A DNA stretch of 64,000 bases from Paracentrotus lividus (GCA_940671915.1 CALNVZ010003426.1:16017505-16081504), one strand, 5' to 3'; positions 1-11,907 are shown, numbered from the stretch's first letter. Made by a program: numbers and translations. The notes: generated by a model from the sequence alone, not told the origin.

Positions 1-92
1 ACAGGAAAGAAGACACTGAATCGAGCTCTGGCCAGGAAGGGACCTTACTCATCCTTCCCCCTTCTGACGGGAATGTCTATGGTTGGGACAAA

Positions 93-325
93 TGCTGCAG
101 TCACACAGGCACTTACGTATAGTTACGTTTTTGTGGTTTCAATCTTATTTCATCTTCTATTCTATCATTTCTTATGTATTTCTTTGTTTTATTGGATGAT
201 CGAAATAATCACTATTTCCACTTCTGACTATGACGGGAAGGCATCCGTGGGGATCCGCAGAAAAGAAAATAATTTTTGGACGCAACGGGACGTAACTATA
301 CGTAAGTGTCTGTGTGACTGTAGCA
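93..325. mobile_element. TAA-target MITE, family A, copy 1
   Basis: A 233-bp non-coding inverted-repeat element. The left end reads TGCTGCAGTCACACAGGCAC and the right end is its near reverse complement, ending GTGTGACTGTAGCA. The arms are about 45 bp. The flanks are AAA on the left and TAA on the right. A second copy, in the opposite orientation, lies at 53340-53573 with perfect TAA flanks, so the family boundaries are well supported. Three-base TAA duplications point to PIF/Harbinger-type mobilisation (inference). The small ORFs crossing it are chance products. Confidence 0.8.
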
Positions 326-1534
326 TAAGGGGGAAGATAATGATGTGTTCACCATTCTGTAAATGATTGCGTGCCTTCTGGGAGGGCTTGAGGCGTTTAA
401 AGAAGACATTAAAATGGACGGGAAACATTTAAAGAGCGGCTTTTTGGGTGTGACGGGGTAATATCGAAGTATACTAAATGCCAAGCGTTTTCCGCTCTCT
501 TCTACAGATGAGAGTTTTTTTTTTTAACTCGGAAATTCTGTCGTCATGGTTATTGTGTCCAAACATGAACAATACATGATGTGAACTAATATATATCTAT
601 TTATTAATTCGCATTCGATTTATGAGTTCATATTCAATTATTTTAACACAATATTAATGATCACTCGGTATATGTATATTATTTTAAATGAATTGCATAC
701 TGAAGTAAATCTAAAATCTTAAGTGAATAGAAATGTTTTTTGTTTTTTGTTTTCAGATATGAATAATACAAGAAAAGGATGGATCTATTCAAAATAGAAA
801 ATGTAAAAGACAATCTCAAAAGAAGGAAGAAAGAAAGAAAAAAACAAAAAAAAACAAACGTTTTCCTGTATCGTCACTGGGGATGGACATCCAATTCATT
901 GGTTATTTTGATGAAGTATTGATTTTTCTGTCAAAATCAAATTATGGTAAAGATAGTTTCAAAGTCTATATACATTCGTTGTCTTGAATCACATTTACTG
1001 TTGGAACACCTTTTCGTAAATATTCCCCCAAAACAAAAGAACCGCTGAGCTCCAAGCACGCATCACCGAGACGCCTTAACCTCTCTCCCCACATCCTCCC
1101 CGGTGTCAGCTTGCGTTGGCCCGCTTAAGATGGCAACATGTCACCAACATTGACGTGAGTTTCCGTACATGCACGGGACTCGGCGGGAGGGGGTTTCTTT
1201 CTTACTTGTGAGTTGTTATTGTCAAGGAAGATATTTTTGTACATATTTCGAGAGTCAGAGCCAAAGTTTCTTGACGGGTGGGAGTTGGCCAGGAAAATAG
1301 ATGGTCTAGGGACTTCTCACCTCAACATCTTCATCATCAGCTGGATGAATCAAAACTAAATCATTTTATTATCTCTTCTTGACGCCCCTCTTTTTACCGC
1401 CATTTTCCAAGGCATTAATGTACATTTTTCACAATTTACCCAGATGCATAGTCATGATAGTAAATAGGGATTTGGTGGAATTTTCTTTTAAACGACAGAA
1501 ATTCGCTTATCGAAGCGAATGCCATTGTCGCAAC
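326..1534. other. Non-coding stretch
   Basis: AT-rich sequence with many stops in all frames. It contains a few A-rich runs (near 825-860) and a more GC-balanced patch near 1040-1190. I see no gene, repeat family or RNA here. Confidence 0.6.
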
Positions 1535-1873
1535 CGTCGGTCGCGCGTCGTTCGTGCACTTTTCTGCGTCGGTCTGCGTCAATTTTGCAGAGATTCCTTA
1601 CGTCAGCTAGACGCAGAGAAGTTAACGTTTATTTTGGGCACGCGTACGAACAAAATGGCTGTTCTTAACTCTTACTGTAAATAGCATTCATTTGTCGAAA
1701 CGCAAGGGAATTGCAGGAATTGGTATACGGTATAGCCGCCTGACGCAGGCTGCAGGGACACGTACTTGTAAAAACATGCACGACCGTTGAAAAAAGGTTG
1801 GCCTCCTTTTGTCCCAAAATAGATTTCTGCGAAGACTGATGCAAATCAGACGCAAAGAAACGCGCGACCGACG
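1535..1873. mobile_element. Foldback/MITE-like element, unclassified
   Basis: The 13-bp sequence CGTCGGTCGCGCG at 1535-1547 is perfectly inverted at 1861-1873. The adjoining sequence on both sides is rich in related GCGTC and CAGACGC words, so the real arms are longer and degenerate. The interior is non-coding. No target-site duplication could be fixed, so the boundaries are approximate. Confidence 0.5.
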
Positions 1874-2370
1874 CACGATAGGAAGTGAACTTCAGATTAA
1901 GGTTTTTTAATTAGCTTACCCATCACATAATATTCGTATATTTTTATTTTCCAAGGATATAGGATTCATTCACGTATTATGTCTATCGTTTCTACTCCTT
2001 GGGTAGATTGTACAATGTAAATTTCAGACCATATCATCACCGCGACGGCAATCGTAATTGCAAACGCTTTCGTCACCCCACCGGTTGCCCAGTTTAACAC
2101 CTGGGTAAGGAGAAGCAATGGAGATAAAATGCCTTGCATAAGGACATAACTGCCGTGTCAGGGGTTAATAAAACAGCCTCTCATTTCTCAGTCATATATT
2201 ACACGATTCGTCTACGAATCATGTAGGCTTATACCAATAACAAACGTGGTTCAATATTAGGCGCCGCGCTTTCGGATCTAAACCTATATATCATGTATAT
2301 ATATTTTGTATTAAACATTTTGTTCAACATATCTTTTGGTGGGTCCAGTCCTACGCTCTCTTTTACTGTA
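1874..2370. other. Non-coding stretch
   Basis: No gene, repeat family or RNA is recognised. Short ORFs here lack any familiar motif. Confidence 0.5.
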
Positions 2371-2495
2371 CTACGCGAATTTTGGGCGCAAGACTGACCG
2401 GCTTTGGATCCGACATATAACAGCGCGTGCAAAATTCTATGCGCTTTGTTATTTCGGATCCAAAGTCGGTCAGTCGTGCGACCAAAAGTCGTAAG
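2371..2495. repeat. 125-bp interrupted palindrome
   Basis: Two arms of about 55-60 bp fold on each other around a short spacer near 2428-2440. Paired blocks include CTTTGGATCCGA with CGGATCCAAAG, GACTGACCGG with GTCGGTCAGTC, and ATAACAGCGC with GCGCTTTGTTAT. The outermost parts (GCGAATTTTGGGCGCA against TGCGACCAAAAGTCG) also pair with mismatches. This is probably a short foldback transposon. No direct repeats were identified. Confidence 0.7.
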
Positions 2496-2721
2496 GTGTG
2501 TGATGGCCTTAAGGTGAAGCACAGTGCTACTGATGTGTAATTTCTTCGTTTCCGTGACTGAATGGAGTGATCGTAGTAAGAGGGGATGATAGTGTTTTTA
2601 AGTGAGTCAGAAGGACTAAATTTGGCTCTTATGGAGGTGAGCGTGCCAAGCCCAAGGAGGAACTATTATGAGGATTGGCACGGGGAAACAGTTCTCCAAG
2701 CTTCCTCTTATGATTGGGAGG

Positions 2722-3040
2722 AGAGAGAGAGAGAGAGAGGGGGGGGGGGGCGAGAGATTGGTGGCTTTTCTGTGTTGTGTGTGTGTTGTATTAGGGGTAT
2801 AATAGGTGAAAAAGGAGAATGTGTGTGATGTGTGTGGTGGGGGGGTTGAGGAAAGAAACAGAACGTGGAGAGGACAAGGAAAAAAGAAAGAGAGAGAGAG
2901 AGATAGAGAGAGACAGAGAGAGAAGAGAGAGAGTAAAGAAAGAAAAGAGTGATAATACGGAAAAAGGCTGTGCCGGCGCGAGGAGGGAGAAACTGAGATT
3001 TGTGATACTGAAAACAGCGCGACAGACAAGAGACAGAAAG

Positions 3041-3072
<32 letters not shown>

Positions 3073-3130
3073 GAGAGCGATCCGAGAGAGGGCGGATAAT
3101 GGAAAGAGAGCATCACGTGTTAGAGTGAAA

Positions 3131-3171
<41 letters not shown>
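2722..3171. repeat. GA-rich purine tract with several (GA)n microsatellites
   Basis: Successive (GA)n runs lie near 2722-2740 (followed by a G run), 2890-2935, 3052-3077 and 3133-3170, joined by purine-rich sequence. The overlapping open frames on both strands (Ser/Leu-rich or Arg/Glu-rich) follow from this composition and are not genes. Confidence 0.9.
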
Positions 3172-3173
<2 letters not shown>

Positions 3174-3482
3174 ACAAAGAAGAAAAAAGATATCACAAGA
3201 CAGCAGGAAGACGAGAGTTCCCACAAGAGACAAGGAAGAGAGAGTCGAGGAAAAGGAAAACGATGATTCAAGATAAATAAGTCAACGTTAGCGTGATTAT
3301 TTAAATTCGTCATCCTTCTCAGATGTATTCTTGAATTCGCCAGATTTCTTCGCCTGTCTCTCAAATTCTCGGACGCTTTGTCTACCCAATGCAATGTACT
3401 TTTTTTGATGTGCATCTTTTAAAAAAACTGAAAATTTTGTAAGTTCCCCAAAACTTTTAGTTAAAGCCCTTTACTTTCTCCA

Positions 3483-3750
3483 TTATTTATTATTCATTTT
3501 ATTTTATTATTTATTTACTTTATTTATTTATTTATTTATTTAATTTATTTATTTATTTATTTTTATTTATTTATTTATTATTTATTTATTTTATATTTAT
3601 TTATATTTATTTATTTATTTATTTATTTATTTTTTATTTTATTATATATTATTATTATAATATTATTAAATATAATAATATAAAAATTATTATTATTATT
3701 TATTTATTTATTTTTATTTATTTATTTATTTATTTATTATTTATTTATAT

Positions 3751-3781
<31 letters not shown>

Positions 3782-3790
3782 TTTTTTTTT
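3483..3790. repeat. (TTTA)n tetranucleotide tract
   Basis: About 300 bp of nearly pure TTTA repeats. An A/T-only degenerate patch interrupts them near 3640-3690 and they end in T then G runs at 3782-3798. Confidence 0.95.
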
Positions 3791-3884
3791 TGGGGGGGTT
3801 TGCTACTGTAGTTTTTATTACATGTTTATCCATAAGCATTATCTATGTTCGGGTTATGGATTCTTTTAACTTAACCCTTCCAAA

Positions 3885-4136
3885 TGTAGTGGTCATAACA
3901 CGTCATACGTGCATCATGCAACTCTCCACGACGGATTTCGTAGGAAAAAAAATCTGCGTACTTTTCTTTTTAAACACGCACGTTGCAGGTACGACACGTA
4001 GAAGGAGGGTATTATAATACCTTTCCGACAGAAACGTATGCATCGCTCAAAATTGGACCACGATGGCTAACATCCGTCGTAAGCTACGCAAGCTACATTG
4101 CACGCACGTAGCGCAGAACGTGATGTGACCAACGCA
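3885..4136. mobile_element. TAA-target MITE, family B, divergent copy
   Basis: A 252-bp inverted-repeat element. The left end is TGTAGTGGTCATAACACGT; the right end, read inward, is TGCGTTGGTCACATCACGT. The interior shares the words ACGACGGATTTCGTAG and GGTACGAC with the elements at 32138-32388 and 63768-64000, so it is an older relative of that family. No coding capacity. Confidence 0.65.
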
Positions 4137-6970
4137 CAGGACTGAACTGAGAAACGAACCTCAGTCCGATCCGTATCAGCATGATCAGTTTTACTTTACT
4201 CTTTCAGGTTTTTACATTAAATACTAAATGCAAGCAATATGCAAGGTTATTCCCTTTTTATTTCAAAGGGGCTCTTTAATCTCTGATCTAGTATTTTCAT
4301 CCGAGGCGATGTTGCTGTTTTCCTTTAACATCGACGATCCACTTCAGTTTCTGATTTCCTCCTTTCATAACAATATCTGTTGTTCAGGACACAATTTTGC
4401 TGAAGGGATGGGTGTAGCGGGCTCCCCTAAAAATGGAGAGAAAAAAAAAATCTTTTTAAAATCGCGTGTGAGTAGCGTTGTTATCTTGATTCGGGGAAGT
4501 ACCGTCATGACCGTCAATTTTAGACTGTAATTTATTTTTTATTTTTGTTGTTTAAAACCATAACAATCTGCACGTTTATTAGAGTCCATATATAGATACA
4601 CATCTAACGTCTAAATCAGGTAGGCCTATAATAATTCCACCTCAAAGAGGTCCTTCAAAATGAGCCACCTTTTAAAATCCGCAACTTAGAAATTATAATA
4701 ATAGATAAAATTAACAAATAGATAAAATTAACAATACAAAAAAGATGGCAACCCTAACATGATGTTATAACGTGACGTTTATGTCTAACGCACATTATAG
4801 TTGAGACTTATGTACATGATGTAAGAAACAAAACGCGCATCGAAAAGGACAATTACGTAATCGATGTCGCCTAACCATCATGCATCTGGAACTCAGAGTT
4901 CCGTCTCGGTTATCTGAAGCCACTAAAACACAGACAAGAAGTATTTCAAGACAGGACCTATATGTGTATCTAGCTATTATGAATTATTATAAAATACATT
5001 ATTGTTTGAAAATAGTCAAACATGTAATGCTCACTGATATAGACATTCGTAATTTGGTCATGATGGTTATAAACGCGGCACTGGAACAATGACAACATGA
5101 AACTATATTTATACATAATTACAGTGTAGTCCCACATGTCTATTCTTTTGTAGGAGTAATTCATCATATTCAATGACCATGCTTTTTGTCACCGGTTGTA
5201 AAAGTTATTTTGAATCTTCCACCGGTGATTGAAGGAACGGGGGGGGGGGGGGGTACAACCACGAAAGCAATTACCGAGGGTCAAATGCAATTTGTACTTT
5301 TTCACTTCCTCTATTCCTACTTGACATGGTATAATGTAGACAAGCCACAGAAGGAGACATATGATTTGTAAGCCTAGTGCTGAGATTTGACAAGGCCTCT
5401 CTTCGCAATGAGGTCGGTATTGTTTTCCATATTTCATATCATATCTCTCTCTTCTATAGCGCCGAAACGAGCGCTATACTCTCTTAAAGCCTTGCTCCTC
5501 AGAGCGTACAGCTGGGTGGTCTCTCTCCCTGAAGTCCTGGGGGTCTTGTAATACATGCGCGCGGAGGATCTACGCGACAGACGCAATATTAACCGGGCTT
5601 GTCATGCATTGGGAATGGGCGGTATGCCCTGTATGGACGTACAGAACATGTGTTGGAACGTAATACCTTTGAAACTTTATCCTGTATTATGCGCTCTGTC
5701 AAGTCCGCCCGACGCATAAATCTCGGGGAATAGGTTGTCAACAAAATGGAACATAATATGGCAGTGTTACTAACCTCAGCTTCTCTGTCCGCGAGCTCAC
5801 TTTGTAGTACGAGAAAGAGACTGATTGAAAAGCGCGGGCTTTTTGTAGTGTGCCGAAATCGTCTGGTCTCGATCTCAAATCGAGACGCAACGCGTCCGCA
5901 GTCTCGACGACACACACCCAACATCGAATCCGGATAATGCGTGCGCGTCAAGAGACCGGGGTTCTATATTTCCCCGTGTATATTTTTCACTATCCACGAG
6001 GGAATAGCTCTACCATTACTTAAACACTTTCGAACAAATTCAATCTCTTCTAGTTAAAATTACCGTAACGAAAATTCGTCATAAAAATGTGACTTTGCCG
6101 AGGGCAGGTCGCAAATTGTGGCAAGGTGTTCCAGTTTTTGGGAAGCATTGCATCAAACGGTTTAATCACAAACGGCTGTGACGGAAATTAGGCCCGCCAG
6201 TTGGGCCATCCAATCCTTTACTATCCTTTCATCAAAAATATTTCGCTGAGGTCATGTGCAGGGTGATGCTATGAAAGATGTCGTAAATTAAACGGTTTTT
6301 ATTTCAACGATGGGGGTCCGCGAACTCAAGAAAACACTAATGCAAAAGTCAAACGCAAAAGTGCGATGAACGTAAAATGAGAAAGCGTATTCTTCAGATC
6401 AATAAAAACAAATTAAATGTGTGTATATTTTTTTTTAATATCACCAGGTTGATATATTTATCTGCTTTAAATGTTTTAGCTGAAAATGAATAAACAAAAC
6501 TAGAAGTTTCGGCAAAACTATCAATTACATTCCCATCGCTTATTTCGTACTATAATTGCCTGGTGGGCCTGCAGTCAAGAAAGTATAAACAAGATTCTTC
6601 TGTCTCTCAAGACATGGGAATTCATGCATATAGGGCGCACGTGACCAAACCCCAAACCAACATTTATCAAGTCTGTTATGTATACATCATGTTAGAATCT
6701 TTAGAAAAAATTGTGGAATCATTATATGATAAAGTATAATCATATCTGTATAAATATTTATATAACATTTAAGGTCAATAACATTCGCATCAAGTGCGTT
6801 GGGGAAATTTCATTAGCACTTACAGAACGCCGTTTTATTGCAATCCCAAGGAACAAGCCTATGCGGCAATATTTTTGCTTTTGTCCGGTAATATTGAGGT
6901 CAATAGTAAAACTTAATTCTCACAAATTTAACGAAAATCTATCAAGAAAACATTTCTCAAAAATTGCATG
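4137..6970. other. Non-coding stretch with minor simple repeats
   Basis: No gene was recognised in 2.8 kb. There is a G run at 5240-5252 and a short perfect hairpin at 5866-5886 (GTCTCGAT then ATCGAGAC). A GC-richer patch at 5560-5945 is open on both strands for short stretches but encodes no motif I recognise. Confidence 0.5.
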
Positions 6971-6980
6971 CATTTTATAA
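6971..6980 (+). repeat. Left candidate target-site duplication
   Basis: CATTTTATAA stands six bases outside the left terminal array and recurs in the same orientation at 10613-10622. The word is AT-rich, so a chance match cannot be fully excluded, but its position next to both ends supports a duplication of 8-10 bp. Confidence 0.6.
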
Positions 6981-6986
6981 CGTATC

Positions 6987-7410
6987 AGGACATCTCCCCC
7001 GGAGGACAACTCCCCCGGGGACAACTCCCGGAGGACAGCTCCCCCGGAGGACAACTCACCACCGAGAGGACAACATCCCGGAGACGTACACCCCGCGAGA
7101 GAAGAACAACCGGTCCCCCGCGCGACATCTTCACCCGAAGAGGAGACAAGCCGTACCCCCAAGACAACTCCTCCGGAGGACAATCTCCCCCGAATGAAAA
7201 CTCCCCAGAGAGACAGTCATCCCGATGAAAACTCCCCGGAGGAAGAAGATCCCCGGGGACAAAAAAGTCCCCGAAGAGACAAACCCTCCTCTGGAGAGAA
7301 CAACTCCCGAGACAACTCCCCCTGAGGACAACCCCGGAGCCGATGAATCCCGAGGAGAAACCCCCGCGCACCACAACTACCCCGCAGGCAAGTCCCCCGG
7401 AGGACAACTC
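6987..7410 (+). repeat. Left terminal minisatellite array of the foldback element
   Basis: Tandem degenerate units of 14-19 bp built on GGAGGACAACTCCCCC. The outer five units are cleanest. Inner units drift in length and sequence but keep GACAAC and CCCCCGGAG. Open frames on both strands here follow from the repeat and are not genes. Confidence 0.9.
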
Positions 7411-10183
7411 AACCATTCGGAGAACAGATCCACATGCAGTCGTTTGTTTTTGCTCCATTTCTTTTTACTTTTTATTTTTTTAATTTATTTTTATTTATTT
7501 TTTTAAAACCGAAATAGCCATTCATGGAAATACATCTTTGGCAATTTTTTTTCTTCTTTCCGGCGAAGGTGTTAAGTTGGCAGCTGTAGAGGCGTGCTGG
7601 CTATTCGCGATTTTACCGTCAAAGAAGAGAGGAGATATATCAACTTCAATCTTAAATCACCAATGGGAAAGATGATCTGATTAGGTTTTAGAGTATGTAG
7701 GTCAATGGTAATGCCGTACTCGCGCATTTTTGCGGGGTTCGAAATCTGAAAAAATTAACCTTTTGAGGGATGATTCTTGAGCGCAAAGAGCGAGCCAAAA
7801 TGTTTGACTAAAAAATGACCCGAAGCAGTATATTTGTATTTTTATTGTTCTATTTTTGTTGTTGTTGTTCTTTACACAACGGTGACGATACATCTTTCTT
7901 TAAAAAAAAAAAAAAAAAGAAGAAAAAGAAAAGAAAAGAGAAGAAGAAAAAAGAAGGATTATTCAAGCGTGAATCGTCAAGAGGAAAATTTTATAATCAC
8001 ACCTCTTCCATAATATACGACAAAAATAAACAGGTACATATATTGATACAAGGGTTTTGTTTTGTTTTTTTTTGGCTTGTTTAGTAAGTAATATATACAA
8101 TTTATAAAATGTTTTTATCGGATATGTTGACGGAGAATACTAAAAACTGGTTACATACCCAGATGTTTTAATTTTCCTTCTACTTCTGGAGATATTTCAT
8201 ACAACACTAGTTGCAATAAACACCCTCCTTTTTGATAGCGATGACAACAGGCATGAATGCAAAACTGTGCAAGTGCATACTTATGAACACACACCATTCA
8301 GATAACAAATATGTCTGTAAAATCTTAAACCCAATGACAATGATTGTATTACATTATTCTTGAAAAATGACAGAAACAAGTGATGATGTTGAAATTGAAG
8401 TTTTGTGAATTATCTTTTGTGATAAAAAAAATGTTGTAAAATTACTCTTACTTTGAACTTAAGCGCCTCATTTCTAATTTGTTAGGGTGCGATTCCTATT
8501 ATTAAATAAAGCATTAATTATCCGTGGCTTCACCCCCCCCCCCTTGCTGAGAGACGACAGAAATATGTAGGCCCAACTCGCCCTTCCTAGCTCTTTTGTA
8601 CTCCTGTAGACTTCGTATTTATAGTTCCCCATTTTGCATCACTTCACTTTTTTCAAATATTCTTAAATATATCCTTGCCTTTCATGTAATTTTCTCTTTC
8701 TGAATGTACACATTTTCGTTGGGTTAAACCTCTGATCTGCCAAACCTAAACAACCTTTAGGAAGGAGTAAGCCCATTCATAGATTGGAAGGGTGGATCAG
8801 TGGGCGTATCGTAAGGGCAACGTGCCGCCCGCGAAGGCAATTGGTTGACTTGCCCCCCCCCCGGTCTACTTCCCAGTTTTGCCAACGATTTGTTTTAGTC
8901 TTATTGTACAGTGGCTCAATATACATAGTCCACAGACCTGGGATGATTTGCTGTCCAGTACACTACATGCTAGCTTATCATCTTTTTTAATTTTTTATTA
9001 TTTCCTCCAAATATTTTAATTAATGGAGCAGCGAATTTTGAGTTCGTGGCTTACTCCGAATCTTGCAATTTTAGAATCATTAATACAGATTTCGTTATCA
9101 ACGAAGGCTACAATATATAAAAAAATGCCTTACCTTCAGGGTGTCAAAAGGCCTATTGCAACAAAATGTTTGGGAATGTAAGACCTATGCATCGGATCGT
9201 TTTTTTTAGTGAGGAAAATAATAATTTTAAACCTTTTTTGTTGGTCCTCCTCAAATGATTTTGAAAACATATAAATAATGCGAGCGCGAAGCGCGAGCGA
9301 AAAATTCTAAAGCTCTGAACTTGAATGAACTTTGCAAAGGAACAGGTCTTTGAGACCGAATGGTCATAAAATACGGAAACAAAGACAATTGACAATGAAG
9401 AACAAAAGGGAATAATTAGGCACGCGAGAAAAAGTATGGACACAAAAAAAAATCCTTTCTTACGAGGGACCTTCATGTTTATCTGAAGCGGGAGGGGGGG
9501 GGGCAAATTGATCATGATTGAGTGCCATATTGATCTTAAACTATTAAAGGGGCCTTACAATTAAATTGAAACTCAGGGGATTCAAATTGGTCTTTAAAAT
9601 ATAGGATTAGGAGTGTACACACCGGGGGCACACATTGATCTTAACATTTATAAAAGGACGCTAAATTTGAAGTTAAGGGCGCCGATTTAATCTTTTAATA
9701 TACAGGGGGCGCAAAATTGACTCGAAACTAAGATAGAAGGTACTAAACCTAAAAAAAAATTACTAGAAACTTTGGACGCAAACTTTAAATTGTGGGCGCA
9801 AAAGTTAACTTAGTGGTGCTATTATTAATAATGGGAGGAAACATGCCTCCAATATCGACTGTAGATCAACCGATCTCTTTTTCTTCCTCTCCTTCTCTTT
9901 CCTTTCTTTTTTCTTCCTTTTTCTTCTTCTTCTTTTTTTTTCTTTTTTCCCTTTCCTTTTATGCGCCCCCTTGAAGCTCCGCCCGGGCACGTGCCCCCCC
10001 TTGCCCCCTACGATACGGCACTGGGGTGGTTCCAATGGATGATTAGCAATTAAAAAACCATTCCCATCCTCGCTTGTCATTACAGAAGGGTTACTCCATG
10101 CGAAAAGTAATGTAATAATTGTAACAGAAAGAAAAACCAAGGGTTGGCATAAATCAACATAGTATTAAAAGCATTTAAAGTGA
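7411..10183. other. Interior of the foldback element
   Basis: Non-coding. It holds an A-rich tract at 7901-7960, a patch reading GCGAGCGCGAAGCGCGAGCG near 9280-9300, and a degenerate array at about 9490-9800 that repeats GGGGGCRCAAATTGATCTTAA-like units. A segment beginning on the minus strand at 10024 (CAGTGCCGTATCGTAGGG) resembles one near 8799 (CAGTGGGCGTATCGTAAGGG). These are probably remnants of other dispersed elements caught inside. No transposase motif was found. Confidence 0.6.
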
Positions 10184-10607
10184 GGGAGATGTCATCCGGG
10201 GAGTTGTCCTTGGGGGGACCTATCCTCCGGCGGAGATGTCATCCGGGGGAGTTGTCCTCCAGGGAGTTGTCCTGCGGGGGAGTTGTCCTCGGGGAGCTGT
10301 CTCGGGGGTGTTGTCCTCCGGGGGAGTTGTCCTCAGGAGGTTGTTGTCCTCCCGGGGAGTTGTCCTCCAGGGAAGTTGTCCAGGGGAGATTGTCCTCCGT
10401 GGGAGTTGTCCCTGGGGGAAGCTTGTCCTCCGGGGGACTCGTCCTTGGGGACACTGTCCTCCAGGGGAGATGTCCTGCGAGCGGACCTGTCCTCCGGGGA
10501 CTGTGCACTCCGGGGGATTTGTGTAACCTCCCGGGGGAGTTGTCCTCCGGGGGAGCTGTCCTCCGGGAGTTGTCCCCGGGGGAGTTGTCCTCCGGGGGAG
10601 ATGTCCT
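10184..10607 (-). repeat. Right terminal minisatellite array of the foldback element
   Basis: Reverse-complement counterpart of the left array, with units reading GGGGGAGTTGTCCTCC on the plus strand. Its outer 71 bp match the left end exactly, while the inner units differ. This suggests the ends are homogenised from outside in, or that inner units diverge faster. Confidence 0.9.
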
Positions 10608-10612
10608 AGAAC

Positions 10613-10622
10613 CATTTTATAA
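10613..10622 (+). repeat. Right candidate target-site duplication
   Basis: CATTTTATAA, identical to 6971-6980, starts five bases beyond the last terminal unit. Confidence 0.6.
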
Positions 10623-11130
10623 TCATGATAATGGAGATCGAACTGTAGATGTCTTGGTATTGTCCAATGGCAAAATCTGAGTCCGTATAGTTAGGCATAA
10701 AATGCATCCACAGTTGTTGAATCACTACTGTTGCTTGGTACTCTATCAAGAATGCCTTTGCTCATCTTGATTACAGTTTATAATGAAGATTGAACTGTGG
10801 ATGTAAACAATATGATCCACTCATTCTACAGTCATGCCCTTCGTGATCTAGATCTTTGGCGTGTGATAGTAAAAACTATTACCCGCCTGTTGTGACTCGA
10901 ACCTGGTACTTCGTCTCAAGTTGTGAAGTGAAAATTGAATAAGCTCCACACTATCAAAACCCTAATCAACATCTATTATAGACAGTGGAAGTGGGTTCAA
11001 TAACCTTAGAGAACTTGTTGCGAAGAGCACGAGTTAGGAGACATTCAGATAGATGAAAGGGTAGATGGAATGGAATGAACAACTATTTTTTTATGATGGT
11101 TGAAACGCTGGTTGTTATATCGTATCACCG
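10623..11130. other. Non-coding stretch
   Basis: Two similar short segments (10617-10652 and 10777-10804, sharing TTATAATG, GATYGAACTGT and GGATGT-like words) suggest an old duplication. A tRNA B-box-like word is present on the minus strand at about 10887-10897, but no matching A box was found. No gene seen. Confidence 0.5.
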
Positions 11131-11135
11131 AAGAG

Positions 11136-11534
11136 ACAGACAGAGAGAGAGAGAGAGAGAGCGCGCAAGAGAAATAGAGAGAGAGGAGAAAGGGGGCTGA
11201 GATATACATGTATAAATAAAACAGATTGGAAACGAATGAGAGGTCGTCACATTTGGTTCTACGAAAAATATTCCCTGGAAAATTACCACAGGACAACTAC
11301 CCCAGCTAAATATCTACCCCCTAACCATGCTAACTATTCACCTAACCCCGACCCTATTTCTGGGGGTAGTTTTCATGGGGTTAGTTTTCCAGGGGGTACT
11401 TTTCCTGATATGCGTCACACCAAGTAGAGAGATTGACGAATAAATTGGAGGAAGGGAGAGAAAGAGATAGATGACATTTAAAGAGAGAAACTTGGCTAGA
11501 GAGATAGAGAGACTAAGAGAGTGAGTGAGTGAAG

Positions 11535-11568
<34 letters not shown>

Positions 11569-11600
11569 GAGAGAGAAGAGAGAGAGAGGGGGGGGGGGGT
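11136..11600. repeat. Foldback core framed by GA microsatellites
   Basis: (GA)n runs at 11140-11162 and 11534-11590 bracket an inverted-repeat core at 11273-11409. The same arrangement recurs at 21050-21412, which suggests the GA tracts belong to the mobile unit or its preferred target. Confidence 0.6.
11273..11409. mobile_element. Small foldback element (GACAACTACCCC family), copy 1
   Basis: The left arm contains GGACAACTACCCC. The right arm contains GGGGGTAGTTTTC and GGGGTTAGTTTTCC, which pair with it imperfectly. The middle shares ACCCTATTTCTGG with the copy at 21105-21252. The repeated GACAACT plus C-run motif resembles a unit of the large foldback element at 6981-10612, so they may be related. 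Confidence 0.6.
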
Positions 11601-11903
11601 TGGAAAATATTGAATCTTAAGGGCACAGTTTGGACAAGGTGAGAGTCTTGGTCAGCCCGTCTTATACTCGCTGATTTGAGTGTTGAGCGATGAGAGCTCG
11701 TCATCAATTACATAATTGATTGTTTTTAAGAACACGGTGAGTAACAGAATGAAGGACCTGCGATATCGGAAGAATTCATTTGTTATTGAAGTATCTATCG
11801 GAGAAAGATACTGAGGAAAATTGGAAGGAAAGCTACTCGGGAAAGTTAAGCATAACTTAAATCTGCCAAAGAACAGAGCCGAAAAAGAAGAGAAAAGGTT
11901 TTT

Positions 11904-11907
<4 letters not shown>

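Larger units (their letters stand above)
6981..10612. mobile_element. TU/foldback-like transposon with tandem-repeat termini
   Basis: A complete 3.6-kb foldback element. Each end is a 420-430 bp array of about 16-bp units (core GGAGGACAACTCCCCC), the right array inverted relative to the left. The outermost 71 bp are identical: 6987-7057 equals the reverse complement of 10537-10607. The same 10-bp word, CATTTTATAA, flanks it at 6971-6980 and 10613-10622, consistent with a target-site duplication. The middle is non-coding. Known sea urchin TU elements have inverted termini whose outer domain is short tandem repeats. Assignment to that group is inference; the inverted-array structure is seen directly. 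With no transposase it would depend on a source in trans. Confidence 0.85.

Noticed and set aside
2616-3177. Overlapping 117-166 codon frames on both strands
   Set aside because: They are translations of GA/CT microsatellites (Ser/Leu or Arg/Glu only) and have no domain or splice support.
5589-5951. 120-codon Arg-rich minus frame in a GC-richer patch
   Set aside because: The opposite strand is also open, no family is recognised and there is no splice context.
6920-7458. Gly/Ser/Leu- and Pro/Arg/Thr-rich frames of up to 157 codons, with mirror frames at 10180-10680
   Set aside because: They arise from the 16-bp minisatellite termini of the foldback element. The same peptide words appear in opposite-strand copies because the DNA is inverted.
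10880-10905. B-box-like GGTTCGAGTCAC on the minus strand
   Set aside because: No A box at the right distance and no cloverleaf, so it is not a tRNA and is too weak for a SINE.
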